Source of the DNA: Asaia bogorensis
Lineage (GTDB): Bacteria; Pseudomonadota; Alphaproteobacteria; CACIAM-22H2
Length of the DNA stretch: 58,467 nucleotides
Reading direction: 5' to 3'
Assembly (NCBI GenBank): GCA_945901855.1
Contig: CAMDLT010000027.1
Coordinates: forward strand, 1 to 58,467
Shown here piece by piece: positions 23,806-32,115 of this stretch (position 1 is its first letter; the number at the start of each line of letters is the position of its first letter). The position numbers were made by a program, and so were the translations under genes. The notes beneath the pieces are model-generated. The model was not told the origin of the DNA. It was given only the letters and a program-made list of their open reading frames with translations, and searched no databases.

Positions 23806-26228
23806 CGCTGCATAAACCGCGTTTCGACCGCCTCCAGGAACGCGGCGGCCATGCGTTTGGCATCGCGCTTCGATTTTTCGTACAGGCGCGCGGTTTCGTT
23901 GGCGCGCAAAAACGCGCGTTCGTCCGGCGCGTTTGCCAGGCGCACGGCTTCGGCGACAAACGATTCGTCGCTGTCGTGCGCGATGCCGGCGCGTCCGCTT
24001 GCCGCTTCGAGCCATTTGCCGATGCGCCCGAGGCTCGTCGCGCCCACGCGGCTCAAGGTCGGCATGCCCATGTGTGCTGCCTCGAACAACGTGGTGCCGC
24101 CCGCGACCGGAAATGTGCCGAGCACGATGTCGATGTTTTGGTAGCCCGCCAGATAGCGCGGCCAGCCAAAATGGTAGGCGAAGGTGATACGCGAGGGCGC
24201 GATGCCTTGGCGCTGGAAGGCGCTGCGCACGCGCTCGACCACGTGCATTTCCAGCATGTCGCCGTTGCCGAGATAGAGCCTGGAATCCGGCACCGCATGC
24301 AGTACCTTGGCCCACAGCTCGATGCAGCCTGTGCCGATTTTGTAGAGATGCGACAGCGATCCGAACGTGACGCAGCTGTTGCGCAGCGACGGCGGCGGCC
24401 CTGCCGTGGGCAAGGCCACGCCCTCGGCCGCCCAAATTTCGGGCTCGAAGACGTAGAGATCGCCCGGCAGTGCGACGACCTTGCCAGGAAACTCCGCTTC
24501 GAGCGACGGCGGATAGATGCTGGCGGGCCCGATGGCGGCATCGAAGCACGCATCGTCGCTCGGCCCCGACATGTTGAACCATGTTGCCTGTTTGATGCCG
24601 GGGCGGCGCACCACGCAAGCCGGCAAAAATGGCACGAGCGATTCGTCGAGATCGATCAGCAGATCGTAGTCGAAGGCGGCGAGCGTATCGCTCATGCGGC
24701 TCCAAGCGGCGGGGTGGTCGAAATTGCCCGTCGTGATTTCTTCGATATCGCGGACGGTCGTCTCGGGCGGCAGCACTTTGCGCACCAGATCCAGATCGCC
24801 GCGCACGAGCGGCAGCAAGTCGATCCGCATCGGCAGCTTGGCCGCTTCGCGCAGCAATGGCAGCAGCAGGCTCATGTAGTTTCGCGAGCCGAAGGAGCCG
24901 CTTGCCATGCCGACGCGCGGCACGCCCGGTTTGCGCACGAAGGCGGGCCTGGCAATGGGTGCGGGCAGATGGCGGCGCAGCGTCGCCAAATGCGCTTCCT
25001 TCGCGCGCGCGACGCTCGCGTCGGTCGCGCGCTCGGAATAAAGCTCGATAATCAGGACAAGCCCTGCCACGCGCGTGGGCATGCCGTCGGGGAATGGAAA
25101 CGCGCGCAGCGTGTCGAGCGCTGCGTCCGACTCCCCAAAACACGACAGCGATACCGCCGTGTGCAGGCATGCCCACAGGCGCGTGTTGTAGGCGCTCGCT
25201 TGTGCTGCCACGACGCCAAGCGTGGCGAGGCCCGCATTGTCGATCAGTTTGAAGACGGCGCGCAGCACCTCGTTGGTCAGTTCCGCGTCGTCGACGCGCG
25301 CGCGGATGCACGCCAGCAACGCGTCGCGGTGGGACAGCAGGCTGGCGCCGCCAAAGCCGCGCAAGGCGCCCAGCAGCGCGTCGCGGGGGGCGGGATCGCT
25401 TGGTGCCGCCAGCACGCGTGCGGCCAAGCCCGCAATATCGGCAAACGTCGCGGCGACGAAGTTTTTGACGGCCGTGGCGCTCTCGCCCGGATTTTCCTGG
25501 AACAGCAGATGGCCGGCCGTCGGCACGCGCACGACGCCAAGCCCCGGGATCTGCCAAGCGGTAGCGGTGGCTTCGTCGGCAAGCGAAAAAAGCGCGCCTG
25601 GCGACAGGGTGCCTTGCCAGTCGAATCGTCCGCCCGACAGAATCAAAACGGGCGCGCATCGCGCCAGCGTTTCCAGATCCGGCCAGTAGCCAGCCGCGCC
25701 GCCGTCGCCCAAAACGGCGGTGCCGTTCACGTAGTCGGTGAAAAACGCGTCCATCGCGGCACCCGCCGTGCCGCGCCGCAAATAGTCGCGTGCGCTTGCA
25801 AGAGACGCGGCCGAGACGGGCGGATCGAGCAGGACGGACGCGCGCAGGCGCGCCCCCAGTCGCTTGCCCAAGGCCATCGCGACGACGGCGCCGATGGATT
25901 CGCCGAGCAGCAGGACCTCGCGGTTCGGCACGATCGCCTCGAGCAGGTCGTGCGCGTGATCGGCGAACGACGCGATGCTAGCGGGCGCGCCGACCACCGT
26001 CGCGCCGAAGCCCGGAAAATCGACGAGCAGCATGTCGTAATCGTCCGCGAGCAGGCGCGCGGCGGGCTGCAGCATCTGCGCCGGTCGGAACGAACCCGGC
26101 AGCACGACAATGGCGGGCCGGCTCCGTCCGGCCTTGCTGGAAATGAAATAGCCGCCCGTGGTGCGGCTTTCGGTTTGCATCGCGACGGGGCGGATCCAGG
26201 CGCGGCCAAACGGTGTGGGTTGGGTCAT
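23802..26228 (-). CDS. Fusion: alpha/beta hydrolase + GT41 (OGT/SPINDLY-like) glycosyltransferase
   Basis: An 808-residue protein in one open frame. Residues 35-260 form an alpha/beta hydrolase: VDFPGFGA, nucleophile Ser111 in LGESIGA, acid Asp203 in GGRFDWQG, and His240 in TAGHLLFQ. Residues 270-425 are helical and may be degenerate TPR-like. Residues 435-808 resemble the catalytic part of O-GlcNAc transferase: KPGVPRVGMASGSF, then FGSLSHLYKIGTGCIELWAKVLHAVPDSR (Lys630 aligns with the UDP-binding Lys of OGT), and DIVLGTFPVAGGTTLFEAAHMGMPTL. Such GT41 enzymes put sugars on Ser/Thr of proteins. The hydrolase head is unusual. ATG 26228 was chosen because homology starts just after it and the open frame upstream is antisense to the MFS gene. 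Confidence 0.8.
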   Translation of the reverse strand: MTQPTPFGRAWIRPVAMQTESRTTGGYFISSKAGRSRPAIVVLPGSFRPAQMLQPAARLLADDYDMLLVDFPGFGATVVGAPASIASFADHAHDLLEAIVPNREVLLLGESIGAVVAMALGKRLGARLRASVLLDPPVSAASLASARDYLRRGTAGAAMDAFFTDYVNGTAVLGDGGAAGYWPDLETLARCAPVLILSGGRFDWQGTLSPGALFSLADEATATAWQIPGLGVVRVPTAGHLLFQENPGESATAVKNFVAATFADIAGLAARVLAAPSDPAPRDALLGALRGFGGASLLSHRDALLACIRARVDDAELTNEVLRAVFKLIDNAGLATLGVVAAQASAYNTRLWACLHTAVSLSCFGESDAALDTLRAFPFPDGMPTRVAGLVLIIELYSERATDASVARAKEAHLATLRRHLPAPIARPAFVRKPGVPRVGMASGSFGSRNYMSLLLPLLREAAKLPMRIDLLPLVRGDLDLVRKVLPPETTVRDIEEITTGNFDHPAAWSRMSDTLAAFDYDLLIDLDESLVPFLPACVVRRPGIKQATWFNMSGPSDDACFDAAIGPASIYPPSLEAEFPGKVVALPGDLYVFEPEIWAAEGVALPTAGPPPSLRNSCVTFGSLSHLYKIGTGCIELWAKVLHAVPDSRLYLGNGDMLEMHVVERVRSAFQRQGIAPSRITFAYHFGWPRYLAGYQNIDIVLGTFPVAGGTTLFEAAHMGMPTLSRVGATSLGRIGKWLEAASGRAGIAHDSDESFVAEAVRLANAPDERAFLRANETARLYEKSKRDAKRMAAAFLEAVETRFMQR

Positions 26229-26324
26229 GTCGTGTCTTTCGCCGAATCGGGGCAACGGCTGACAGTTTAGCGCGGCTTGGCGCTTGTCACTGACGCAAGG
26301 CATGCGGCGCGCTATTGTGGTGCC

Positions 26325-27515
26325 ATGCTGACGGGACATCGGGGAATTTTCGCGCTCTCGGCCACGCAGATCGCGGGCTGGGGATCGACCTATTTTCTGC
26401 CCGCGATGCTTGGCACAAAAATGGCGGACGACCTTGGTATGACGCTGAGCTTTGCGTTTGCCGGCGTCACGCTGATGCTGCTGGCGGGCGCTTTTGTGGG
26501 ACCGTTCTGCGGCCGCTATGCCGACCGCAACGGCCCGCGCGCGTTGCTGGTGGCAGGATCGCTGCTGCTGGCGACAGGCTTGCTGGGGCTGGGGCTCGCG
26601 CAAAATGCGATCGGCTACGCCGCAAGCTGGCTTGTTATCGGCATCGCGACGCCGATGGCGCTGACGCCGATCCCGTTCGTCGCATCGGCCTGGCTGCTGC
26701 CGCAATCGGCGCGCCGCTCGGCGGGGTTGCTCACGCTCGTTGGCGGCGGCACGACGATCGTGTTCTTGCCGCTGATGGCGTGGCTCGACCCGCTGGTGGG
26801 CTGGCGCAATATCTGTTTTCTGTTCGCCACGTTGCAGATCGTCGTTTGCGTGCCGTTGCATGCGGCCTTGCTTGTGCGTCCGCCCGCCCGCGAGGACGCG
26901 TCGACGGCGCCCGCGTCGACAGGTTCCGGGCTCAAGGATCCCGATGCGCGCCGCCTGGCTTTTTGGGCGATGGCGGCATCGTTCGGCTGCATTGGCATCG
27001 TGACGTGGGGCTTGCCGCTGCATCTGGTGGGCGTGGCGAGCGCCTATGGCCTCGCCCCCGCCTTGGCGGTATCGATCGGGGCGATCATGGGACCGGCCCA
27101 GATGGCGTCGCGGGCGCTGGAGGTGGCGTTCGGCCAGCGCATTTCGATCATGCATGTGGGGCTTGCAAGCCTCGCGTTGATCGGCGCCGCGTGTGCGCTG
27201 CCGCTGCTGTTCGGCGGCGGGTTCGGCGTGCTGCTGGCCTGCACGATCGGCTTTGGCTTTGGCATGGGGGCGAACACGGTCGTACGCATGATCGCGCCCT
27301 TGGCGGTGTTCGGGCGCGTCGGCTATGCAAGCACCATGGGGCGCATGGCGCGCCCGCTCAGCCTTGCGTTCGCGATGGCCCCGTTCGCGCTTGCAAGCGT
27401 GCTCGAACATGGCGGTCCGTCCGCCGTGCTGGCGGTCTGCGCGGCACTATCGCTTGCCGCATTCGCGGGCCTTGTCCATGTGCAGCGCATCGTTGTGCGC
27501 GCGGGCCTTCAGTAA
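26325..27515 (+). CDS. MFS transporter
   Basis: A 396-residue major facilitator with 12 predicted membrane segments. The loop between segments 2 and 3 reads GPFCGRYADRNGPRALLVAG, a clear form of the MFS GxxxDRxGxR motif. The second half begins at ARRLAFWAMAASFGCIGIVTWGLPLHLVG after a hydrophilic central loop (DASTAPASTGSGLKDPDARR). The substrate is not evident. ATG 26325 was preferred to an earlier in-frame codon at 26277 because it starts directly before the first membrane helix. It runs divergently from the hydrolase-GT41 fusion (97 bp apart) and its stop overlaps the convergent PPOX gene by 7 bp. Confidence 0.88.
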   Translation: MLTGHRGIFALSATQIAGWGSTYFLPAMLGTKMADDLGMTLSFAFAGVTLMLLAGAFVGPFCGRYADRNGPRALLVAGSLLLATGLLGLGLAQNAIGYAASWLVIGIATPMALTPIPFVASAWLLPQSARRSAGLLTLVGGGTTIVFLPLMAWLDPLVGWRNICFLFATLQIVVCVPLHAALLVRPPAREDASTAPASTGSGLKDPDARRLAFWAMAASFGCIGIVTWGLPLHLVGVASAYGLAPALAVSIGAIMGPAQMASRALEVAFGQRISIMHVGLASLALIGAACALPLLFGGGFGVLLACTIGFGFGMGANTVVRMIAPLAVFGRVGYASTMGRMARPLSLAFAMAPFALASVLEHGGPSAVLAVCAALSLAAFAGLVHVQRIVVRAGLQ

Positions 27516-28126
27516 AGCTCGTTCGACAGACGCTTGGGCAGTTCGGCATCGTAGGTTTTTGCGTCGATGGCGCCGCGCGCGAGCGCTTCCAGAATCGTGC
27601 CGGTGCTGGGCAGGGCGGTGCGCGCGACATGTTTGGCCGGATTCCACAGATCGGCGCGCACGATCGCGCGGGCGCACTGGAAAAACACGCGCTCGACCGC
27701 GACCACCAGCACGCTGCGCGCGGGCTTGCCGTCCATCGCGAAACGGCGGCACAGATCGGGATCAATCGAAATGCGCGCCGTGCCGTTGACCCGCAATGTT
27801 TCGCCGACGCCCGGAATTAAAAACAGCAGCGCCACGCGCGGATCGGCCACGATGTTTTTGAGCGTGTCGGCGCGGTTGTTGCCGCGCCGGTCGGGCAGCA
27901 ACAGCGTTTTTGAATCGGCGACGGCAACGAATCCCGGCCCGTCGCCGCGCGGGCTGACATCGAGACCGTCCGGTCCTGCACTGGCGATGGCGCAGAACGG
28001 CGATGCCGCGACGAGCGCCGCGTAATGCGCATCGACATGGTCGATTTCTTTGGCAAGCGACGAGGGCATCGGCGTGCCGTAAAGCGCCTGCAGGGCGGCT
28101 TCGTCCTCGATCCAGGCGCTAGACAC
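27509..28126 (-). CDS. PPOX-class FMN-dependent protein (MSMEG_1061/DR_2398 type)
   Basis: A 205-residue flavin-binding split-barrel protein of the pyridoxamine 5'-phosphate oxidase superfamily. SPFCAIASAGPDGLDVSPRGDGPGFV and LLLPDRRGNNRADTLKNIVADPRVALLFLIPGVGETLRVNGTARIS are the FMN-site strands characteristic of the DR_2398-like subgroup. Chemistry is unknown for this subgroup; members bind FMN or related cofactors. The start overlaps the upstream cupin gene by 8 bp, placing it last in a tightly packed minus-strand operon with a cupin, a RutB-like hydrolase and a NUDIX hydrolase. Confidence 0.88.
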   Translation of the reverse strand: MSSAWIEDEAALQALYGTPMPSSLAKEIDHVDAHYAALVAASPFCAIASAGPDGLDVSPRGDGPGFVAVADSKTLLLPDRRGNNRADTLKNIVADPRVALLFLIPGVGETLRVNGTARISIDPDLCRRFAMDGKPARSVLVVAVERVFFQCARAIVRADLWNPAKHVARTALPSTGTILEALARGAIDAKTYDAELPKRLSNELY

Positions 28127-28541
28127 CGGCGATCGCCCGGCGATCTTCGGCGTCGAGTTCGACGGGCGTGCCCGCGCGGATCAGCTCGGCGAAATCCTGG
28201 TTCGGCACCATCACGGTCAGCGTATAGAGCTTGCCGGTCCCCGTATTCTCGACGACGTGCAGCGAGCCCGGACGCAGCAAGATCGCATCGCCCTTTTTAA
28301 GTTCCTGGACGAGATCGCCGCAGATCGCGCGTCCGGTGCCTTCGAGCACGAAGAACATCTCGTGCGCGCGGCTGTGCGAATTGGGCGGCGTCTTGCCGCC
28401 GGGCGCGAAGATTTCGACAACCGCGACAAAATCGGCCTTCTCGCCGCCGGGATCGAAGACCAGCGCGAAGTAGTTCGTGTCGCCAGGCGCGATGCGGTAG
28501 GCCGGGCAATCGGCCATGTTCTTGAAAACGACGGGCGTCAT
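28119..28541 (-). CDS. Cupin-domain protein
   Basis: A 140-residue single-domain cupin. Motif 1 is HSRAHEMFFVLEGTGRAICGD (His, His, Glu and a distal position) and motif 2 is LLRPGSLHVVENTG, so a metal site of the usual 3-His/1-Glu kind is likely. Small cupins act as dioxygenases, isomerases or sensors, and the specific role is not apparent. ATG 28541 overlaps the stop of the RutB-like hydrolase gene by 4 bp and its own stop overlaps the PPOX gene, so all three are co-translated. Confidence 0.87.
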   Translation of the reverse strand: MTPVVFKNMADCPAYRIAPGDTNYFALVFDPGGEKADFVAVVEIFAPGGKTPPNSHSRAHEMFFVLEGTGRAICGDLVQELKKGDAILLRPGSLHVVENTGTGKLYTLTVMVPNQDFAELIRAGTPVELDAEDRRAIAGV

Positions 28542-29299
28542 TTGCCGAAGACCTTTTCGCTCGATGTCGAAAACCCGAAACATTGGCGCACGTTGTAGAG
28601 CGTCGCGTCCATGCAGAAAGTAGGGCTGGTGGTCGCCGTGCAATCTTCGAGCAGCACGCAATCGTAGCCCAGAAAATTGGCGTCCTGCAGCGTGCACAGC
28701 ACGCACTGGTCGGCATTGACGCCGCCGAAGAACAGCGTGTCGATGCGCAGATTGCGCAAAATGGAGTCGAGCGGCGTATCCCAAAAACCCGACATGCGGA
28801 ATTTGTCGACGCGTATGTCGCCGGATTTCGGCGCCAGCTCGTCCACCACCGCCGCTGACCAGCTGTCTTTTTCGAGCACGTTTGCCTTGCGCTTGGGCAG
28901 TCGGTCGCCAAGGCCGATGCCCGTGCCGCTCGGTTTGTAGACATGCTCCAGCGAGGGGCTGAGATTGAGCCGGTCCGGCCGATTGCCCCAATTGACCCAA
29001 ATCACCGGCACGCCCGCCTTGCGCAAACGCGGCAGGAATTTGGCCAGCGGCTTGATCGGCGCCCGCGCTGGCGCAACGTCCACGCCGATATGCGCAAGCC
29101 AGCCGTCGGGGTGGCAAAAATCGTTCTGCATGTCGATCACAAGCATCGCCGAACGCGCCAGATCGACCGTCAGTTTTTGCGGCAAGGCGTCAAACGACAA
29201 AGGCCGCGCTTTGATCGGCGCGCGCACCGTATCGACTTCCTTGGCGTTCGCGCGCCAGCGATTGGCGGGGGCAGTTCCGATTGCGTTCGCGTTTTTCAT
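28538..29299 (-). CDS. Isochorismatase-family cysteine hydrolase, RutB-like
   Basis: A 253-residue cysteine hydrolase with the Asp-Lys-Cys triad: Asp in LVIDMQNDFC, Lys in EKDSWSAAVVDEL or the earlier VYKPSG loop, and Cys in GGVNADQCVLCTL. The run SGFWDTPLDSILRNLRIDTLFFGGV closely resembles the corresponding part of RutB, the ureidoacrylate amidohydrolase of uracil degradation. The rest of the rut operon is absent here. The reaction is therefore probably hydrolysis of a carbamoyl or ureido group giving CO2 and ammonia, which fits the nitrogen-salvage genes nearby. Overlaps both neighbours by 4 bp. Confidence 0.87.
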   Translation of the reverse strand: MKNANAIGTAPANRWRANAKEVDTVRAPIKARPLSFDALPQKLTVDLARSAMLVIDMQNDFCHPDGWLAHIGVDVAPARAPIKPLAKFLPRLRKAGVPVIWVNWGNRPDRLNLSPSLEHVYKPSGTGIGLGDRLPKRKANVLEKDSWSAAVVDELAPKSGDIRVDKFRMSGFWDTPLDSILRNLRIDTLFFGGVNADQCVLCTLQDANFLGYDCVLLEDCTATTSPTFCMDATLYNVRQCFGFSTSSEKVFGK

Positions 29300-29865
29300 G
29301 CGCCGTCCCATTCCAGCAGGGCCCGTGCCGCGATCGCCGCATGGGCCAGTATGACAAACCGATTGTCGCGCAAATGGGCGTCGACCTCGGTGCGCGACAG
29401 GCTTAGCAATTCCTGTTCCTCCAAATCGCCGGAGCAGGGTTTTTGCACGGCGCGGCAGCCGAACGCCAAATACATATGGCATTTGGCGCCGCGAATATTG
29501 GCCCCCGTCAGGCCCGCCCCAAGCGACACCAGCCGCTCGGCCATGTAGCCGGTCTCTTCGAGAAGTTCGCGCCGGGCCGCCGCTTCGGGCGTTTCGCCCG
29601 CATCGATGCCGCCGCCGGGAAATCCCAAGACAATTTCCCTTGGCCCTTGACGGTAGCTTTGGATCGCCAGCACGCGCTTGTCGTCGCATACCGGGAAGAC
29701 CATCGAATAGTCGGGCAGCAACACCCGGTGGTAGCTCGGCAGCACGCGCCCGTCGGGCAGTTCGAGCGTTTCGTCAAACACGCGCAGCCAGGGCGGGCTC
29801 GCATAGACTTCGCGCGAGCCAAGCGTCTTCCACAGGCGCTTGTCGTTGGCGGCATCGTCGGCCAT
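29296..29865 (-). CDS. NUDIX hydrolase
   Basis: A 189-residue NUDIX hydrolase. The NUDIX box GGGIDAGETPEAAARRELLEET plus G follows the Gx5Ex7REUxEExGU consensus completely, so it should be Mg2+-dependent and cleave a nucleoside diphosphate derivative. The N-terminal part (VYASPPWLRVFDETLELPDGRVL) and the following VLAIQSYRQGPREIVLGFPGG resemble ADP-ribose pyrophosphatase-type members. First gene of the packed four-gene unit; the gamma-glutamyltransferase gene ends 9 bp upstream, so it may share that transcript. Confidence 0.9.
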   Translation of the reverse strand: MADDAANDKRLWKTLGSREVYASPPWLRVFDETLELPDGRVLPSYHRVLLPDYSMVFPVCDDKRVLAIQSYRQGPREIVLGFPGGGIDAGETPEAAARRELLEETGYMAERLVSLGAGLTGANIRGAKCHMYLAFGCRAVQKPCSGDLEEQELLSLSRTEVDAHLRDNRFVILAHAAIAARALLEWDGA

Positions 29866-29874
29866 GCGCCAGCC

Positions 29875-31443
29875 CTAGGCGACGATCGCCGTCGACCACG
29901 GGCTCATGACGTCGCCCATGCCGCTGCGCGCCCCCGTGGACGGATCGACGAGCACGGCGGACGGGCACGCGTAGTTGGCGGGAAAGACCGTGTGCTCGCT
30001 CAAGCGCAGCTCGTAGCGCTCGGCCAGCGCGCGGCATACGTCGAACGACAGGCGCGGATCGTAGTCGACATGCAGGTTGCCCGACACGTCGATGCGCGGC
30101 GTGTGGAACGCGTCTTCGAGCGACATGCCGTGGTCCACGACAAACGACAGTAATTGCGCGACGGCCGGCAGAATGCGCCGCCCGCCCGAAGCGCCCAGCG
30201 CGAACCACGCCTTGCCGCCGCGCGCGACGATCGTCGGGCACATGTTGGTCAGCGGGCGTTTGCCGGGGGCGAGCGAATTGGGCCGCCCGGCGCGCGGATC
30301 GAACCACATGATGCCGTTGTTCATCAAAATGCCGGTGCGCGGCAAAACAAGCTTGCTGCCGAAGGTCGAGAGCAAAGTCTGCGTGAGCGCCACCATGTTG
30401 CCGTGGCGGTCGACGACGTTGAGGTGCGTCGTGCTGGTCGGCGGCCCGGCAGCGGCAGGATTGCCCGCGAGGCGTTCGGCATAGGCTTGGCGCAGCGCTT
30501 CGGCGTAGGCGACAAAACTTGCCGCATCGACGCCAAACGGACGGAACATCTGCGGCGTCAGCAGCTCCAGCACGCGCGCGAGGGTGGGGCCTGCCGTGCC
30601 CGCCGGACCGCTGGCCACCTGCGCGCCGCGATACTCGGCCAGCGTCGGCTCGGCAAGGCGCGCGCGGTAACCGGCCAAATCGTCGCGCGACATGACGCCG
30701 CCCAGGCGGTGCATGTCGTCCACGATGTCGGCCGCAAGCGTGCCTTCGTAGAAATCGCGCGGCCCCTTCAATTGCAGCCGCCGGAACGTGTTCGCCAACT
30801 CGCCCATCGGCAGGAACGACATGCCGGTGCCGGTCTCGGCATAGGGCGGCAGGTCGTTTTTTAGATAGATCTCCGCCGTGCTGGGATAGCGCAAGATTTC
30901 GTTGGCGCAGGACGCGACCTTGAGCGTGGTCCAGAAATCGAGCGGTACGCCGCGATCGGCGAGGCGCGCCGCAGGTTCGAGTGCCAGCTCCCACGCCATC
31001 GTGCCGAATTTTTCGAGCGCCAGTGCTAGCCCGTCGACCTGGCCCGGAATGGCGATCGACAGCGGCCCGTGGACATTGCGGTTATCGAACACTTCGGGCC
31101 AGCCGAAGAGATCGCCGCCCATGCGCCCGGTCAGCGGGAAATGGCCGGGGTCGAGCGCTGCGGGCGCTTGCGGGCCGAAATCGACGACTTTGGTCTCGCC
31201 GGTCGCGGCCGAGCGGAACATCAAAAACCCGATGCCGCCAAGGCCGCTGTTCCAAGGTTCGACGGCAGCCAGCGCAAAAGCGGCCGCGACGGCCGCGTCG
31301 ACCGCATTGCCGCCTTGCTGGAGCACGTCGGCCCCCACTTCCATGGCGGCGCGCGATTGGCCCGCGATGACGCCGCCGATGGCCGTGCGTACCTGGGGCT
31401 TGTGGACGATGAAATTTTGCGTCGTATGATTGCGAAGAGTCAT
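29875..31443 (-). CDS. ggt: Gamma-glutamyltransferase
   Basis: A 522-residue proenzyme of the Ntn-hydrolase GGT family. The conserved N-terminal AIGGVIAGQSRAAMEVGADVLQQGGNAVDAAVAAAFALAAVEPWNSGLGG leads the large subunit. The autocleavage/nucleophile Thr is in STTHLNVVDRHGNMVALTQTLLSTFGSK, and SGGRRILPAVAQLL follows. No signal peptide is seen, so it may be cytoplasmic or belong to the acylase-like GGT branch that acts on amides other than glutathione. ATG 31443 gives the canonical start; the open frame upstream is antisense to other coding sequence. Lies between the marC-type gene and the NUDIX gene on the minus strand. Confidence 0.92.
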   Translation of the reverse strand: MTLRNHTTQNFIVHKPQVRTAIGGVIAGQSRAAMEVGADVLQQGGNAVDAAVAAAFALAAVEPWNSGLGGIGFLMFRSAATGETKVVDFGPQAPAALDPGHFPLTGRMGGDLFGWPEVFDNRNVHGPLSIAIPGQVDGLALALEKFGTMAWELALEPAARLADRGVPLDFWTTLKVASCANEILRYPSTAEIYLKNDLPPYAETGTGMSFLPMGELANTFRRLQLKGPRDFYEGTLAADIVDDMHRLGGVMSRDDLAGYRARLAEPTLAEYRGAQVASGPAGTAGPTLARVLELLTPQMFRPFGVDAASFVAYAEALRQAYAERLAGNPAAAGPPTSTTHLNVVDRHGNMVALTQTLLSTFGSKLVLPRTGILMNNGIMWFDPRAGRPNSLAPGKRPLTNMCPTIVARGGKAWFALGASGGRRILPAVAQLLSFVVDHGMSLEDAFHTPRIDVSGNLHVDYDPRLSFDVCRALAERYELRLSEHTVFPANYACPSAVLVDPSTGARSGMGDVMSPWSTAIVA

Positions 31444-31465
31444 GGCAAGCTCCAGAAAGTTCGTG

Positions 31466-32110
31466 TCAGGCGGGCAATCCCGACAGAATCGGAAACAGGC
31501 CGACCAGCCCGGCCGCGATGATTTGGACAGCGATCGCGGCCAACAGCAATCCGAAAATACGGTTGAGAATGTTGAGGCCCGTGCGCCCGAGCCGCTTGCC
31601 GATCGGGTCGGCAAGGCGCAGCGTGATCCATACGGCCACGCACACCAGGGCGATGCACGCGATCACCGCCAGCAGATGCGCGATTTCCGGATTGCGCTTG
31701 GTCTCGATGATGGTCGAGGAGATCGAGCCCGGCCCGACCAGCAGCGGAATGCCGATAGGGACGACGCCCAATACCGATTTTTGGCCCGCTTCGTCCGCTT
31801 CTTCGGGCGTTTGCTGGACGGCGGAAACCTTGGCATTCAGCATCGAGAGGCTCATCGTGAACAGCACGATGCCGCCGCCCACGCGAAACGCGTCGAGGCT
31901 GGTCCCCATGACGCGCAGCAGCATGTCGCCCGTAACCGCCGATACGAACAGCACCGCAAACACGGTCGCCGCTGCCATGTCGGCCGTGCGGCGCCGGAAC
32001 GCGTCGTCCTGGCCTGTCGTCAGCGCCAAAAACACCGGGATCGCCGCAAACGGCGTCAAGATGGCCAGCAGCGTGACCACGAAGCGCGAATAGACGGCGA
32101 TCTCGGCCAC
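31466..32110 (-). CDS. MarC-family (UPF0056) inner-membrane protein
   Basis: A 214-residue membrane protein with six hydrophobic segments. TPFAAIPVFLALTTG, VGGGIVLFTMSLSMLNAK, VVPIGIPLLVGPGSISSTI and a final LNRIFGLLLAAIAVQIIAAGL are the recognisable MarC-family strings. The function of this family is unsettled; an early link to antibiotic resistance was withdrawn. GTG 32110 is the only start that keeps the first helix and avoids overlap with puuE, whose stop is 5 bp upstream. Probably part of the atzF-amidase-puuE transcript. Confidence 0.85.
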   Translation of the reverse strand: MAEIAVYSRFVVTLLAILTPFAAIPVFLALTTGQDDAFRRRTADMAAATVFAVLFVSAVTGDMLLRVMGTSLDAFRVGGGIVLFTMSLSMLNAKVSAVQQTPEEADEAGQKSVLGVVPIGIPLLVGPGSISSTIIETKRNPEIAHLLAVIACIALVCVAVWITLRLADPIGKRLGRTGLNILNRIFGLLLAAIAVQIIAAGLVGLFPILSGLPA

Positions 32111-32115
32111 GCGCG

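Noticed and set aside
26229..27410. N-terminal extension of the hydrolase-GT41 frame to 27410
   Set aside because: The extension is antisense to the MFS gene, rich in Arg, Gln and His, and has no recognisable domain; homology starts right after ATG 26228.
28538..29299. Biuret hydrolase as the function of the isochorismatase-like gene
   Set aside because: The TPLDSILRNL and GYDCVLLEDCTA regions resemble RutB more, and no cyanuric acid hydrolase is nearby; kept only as RutB-like.
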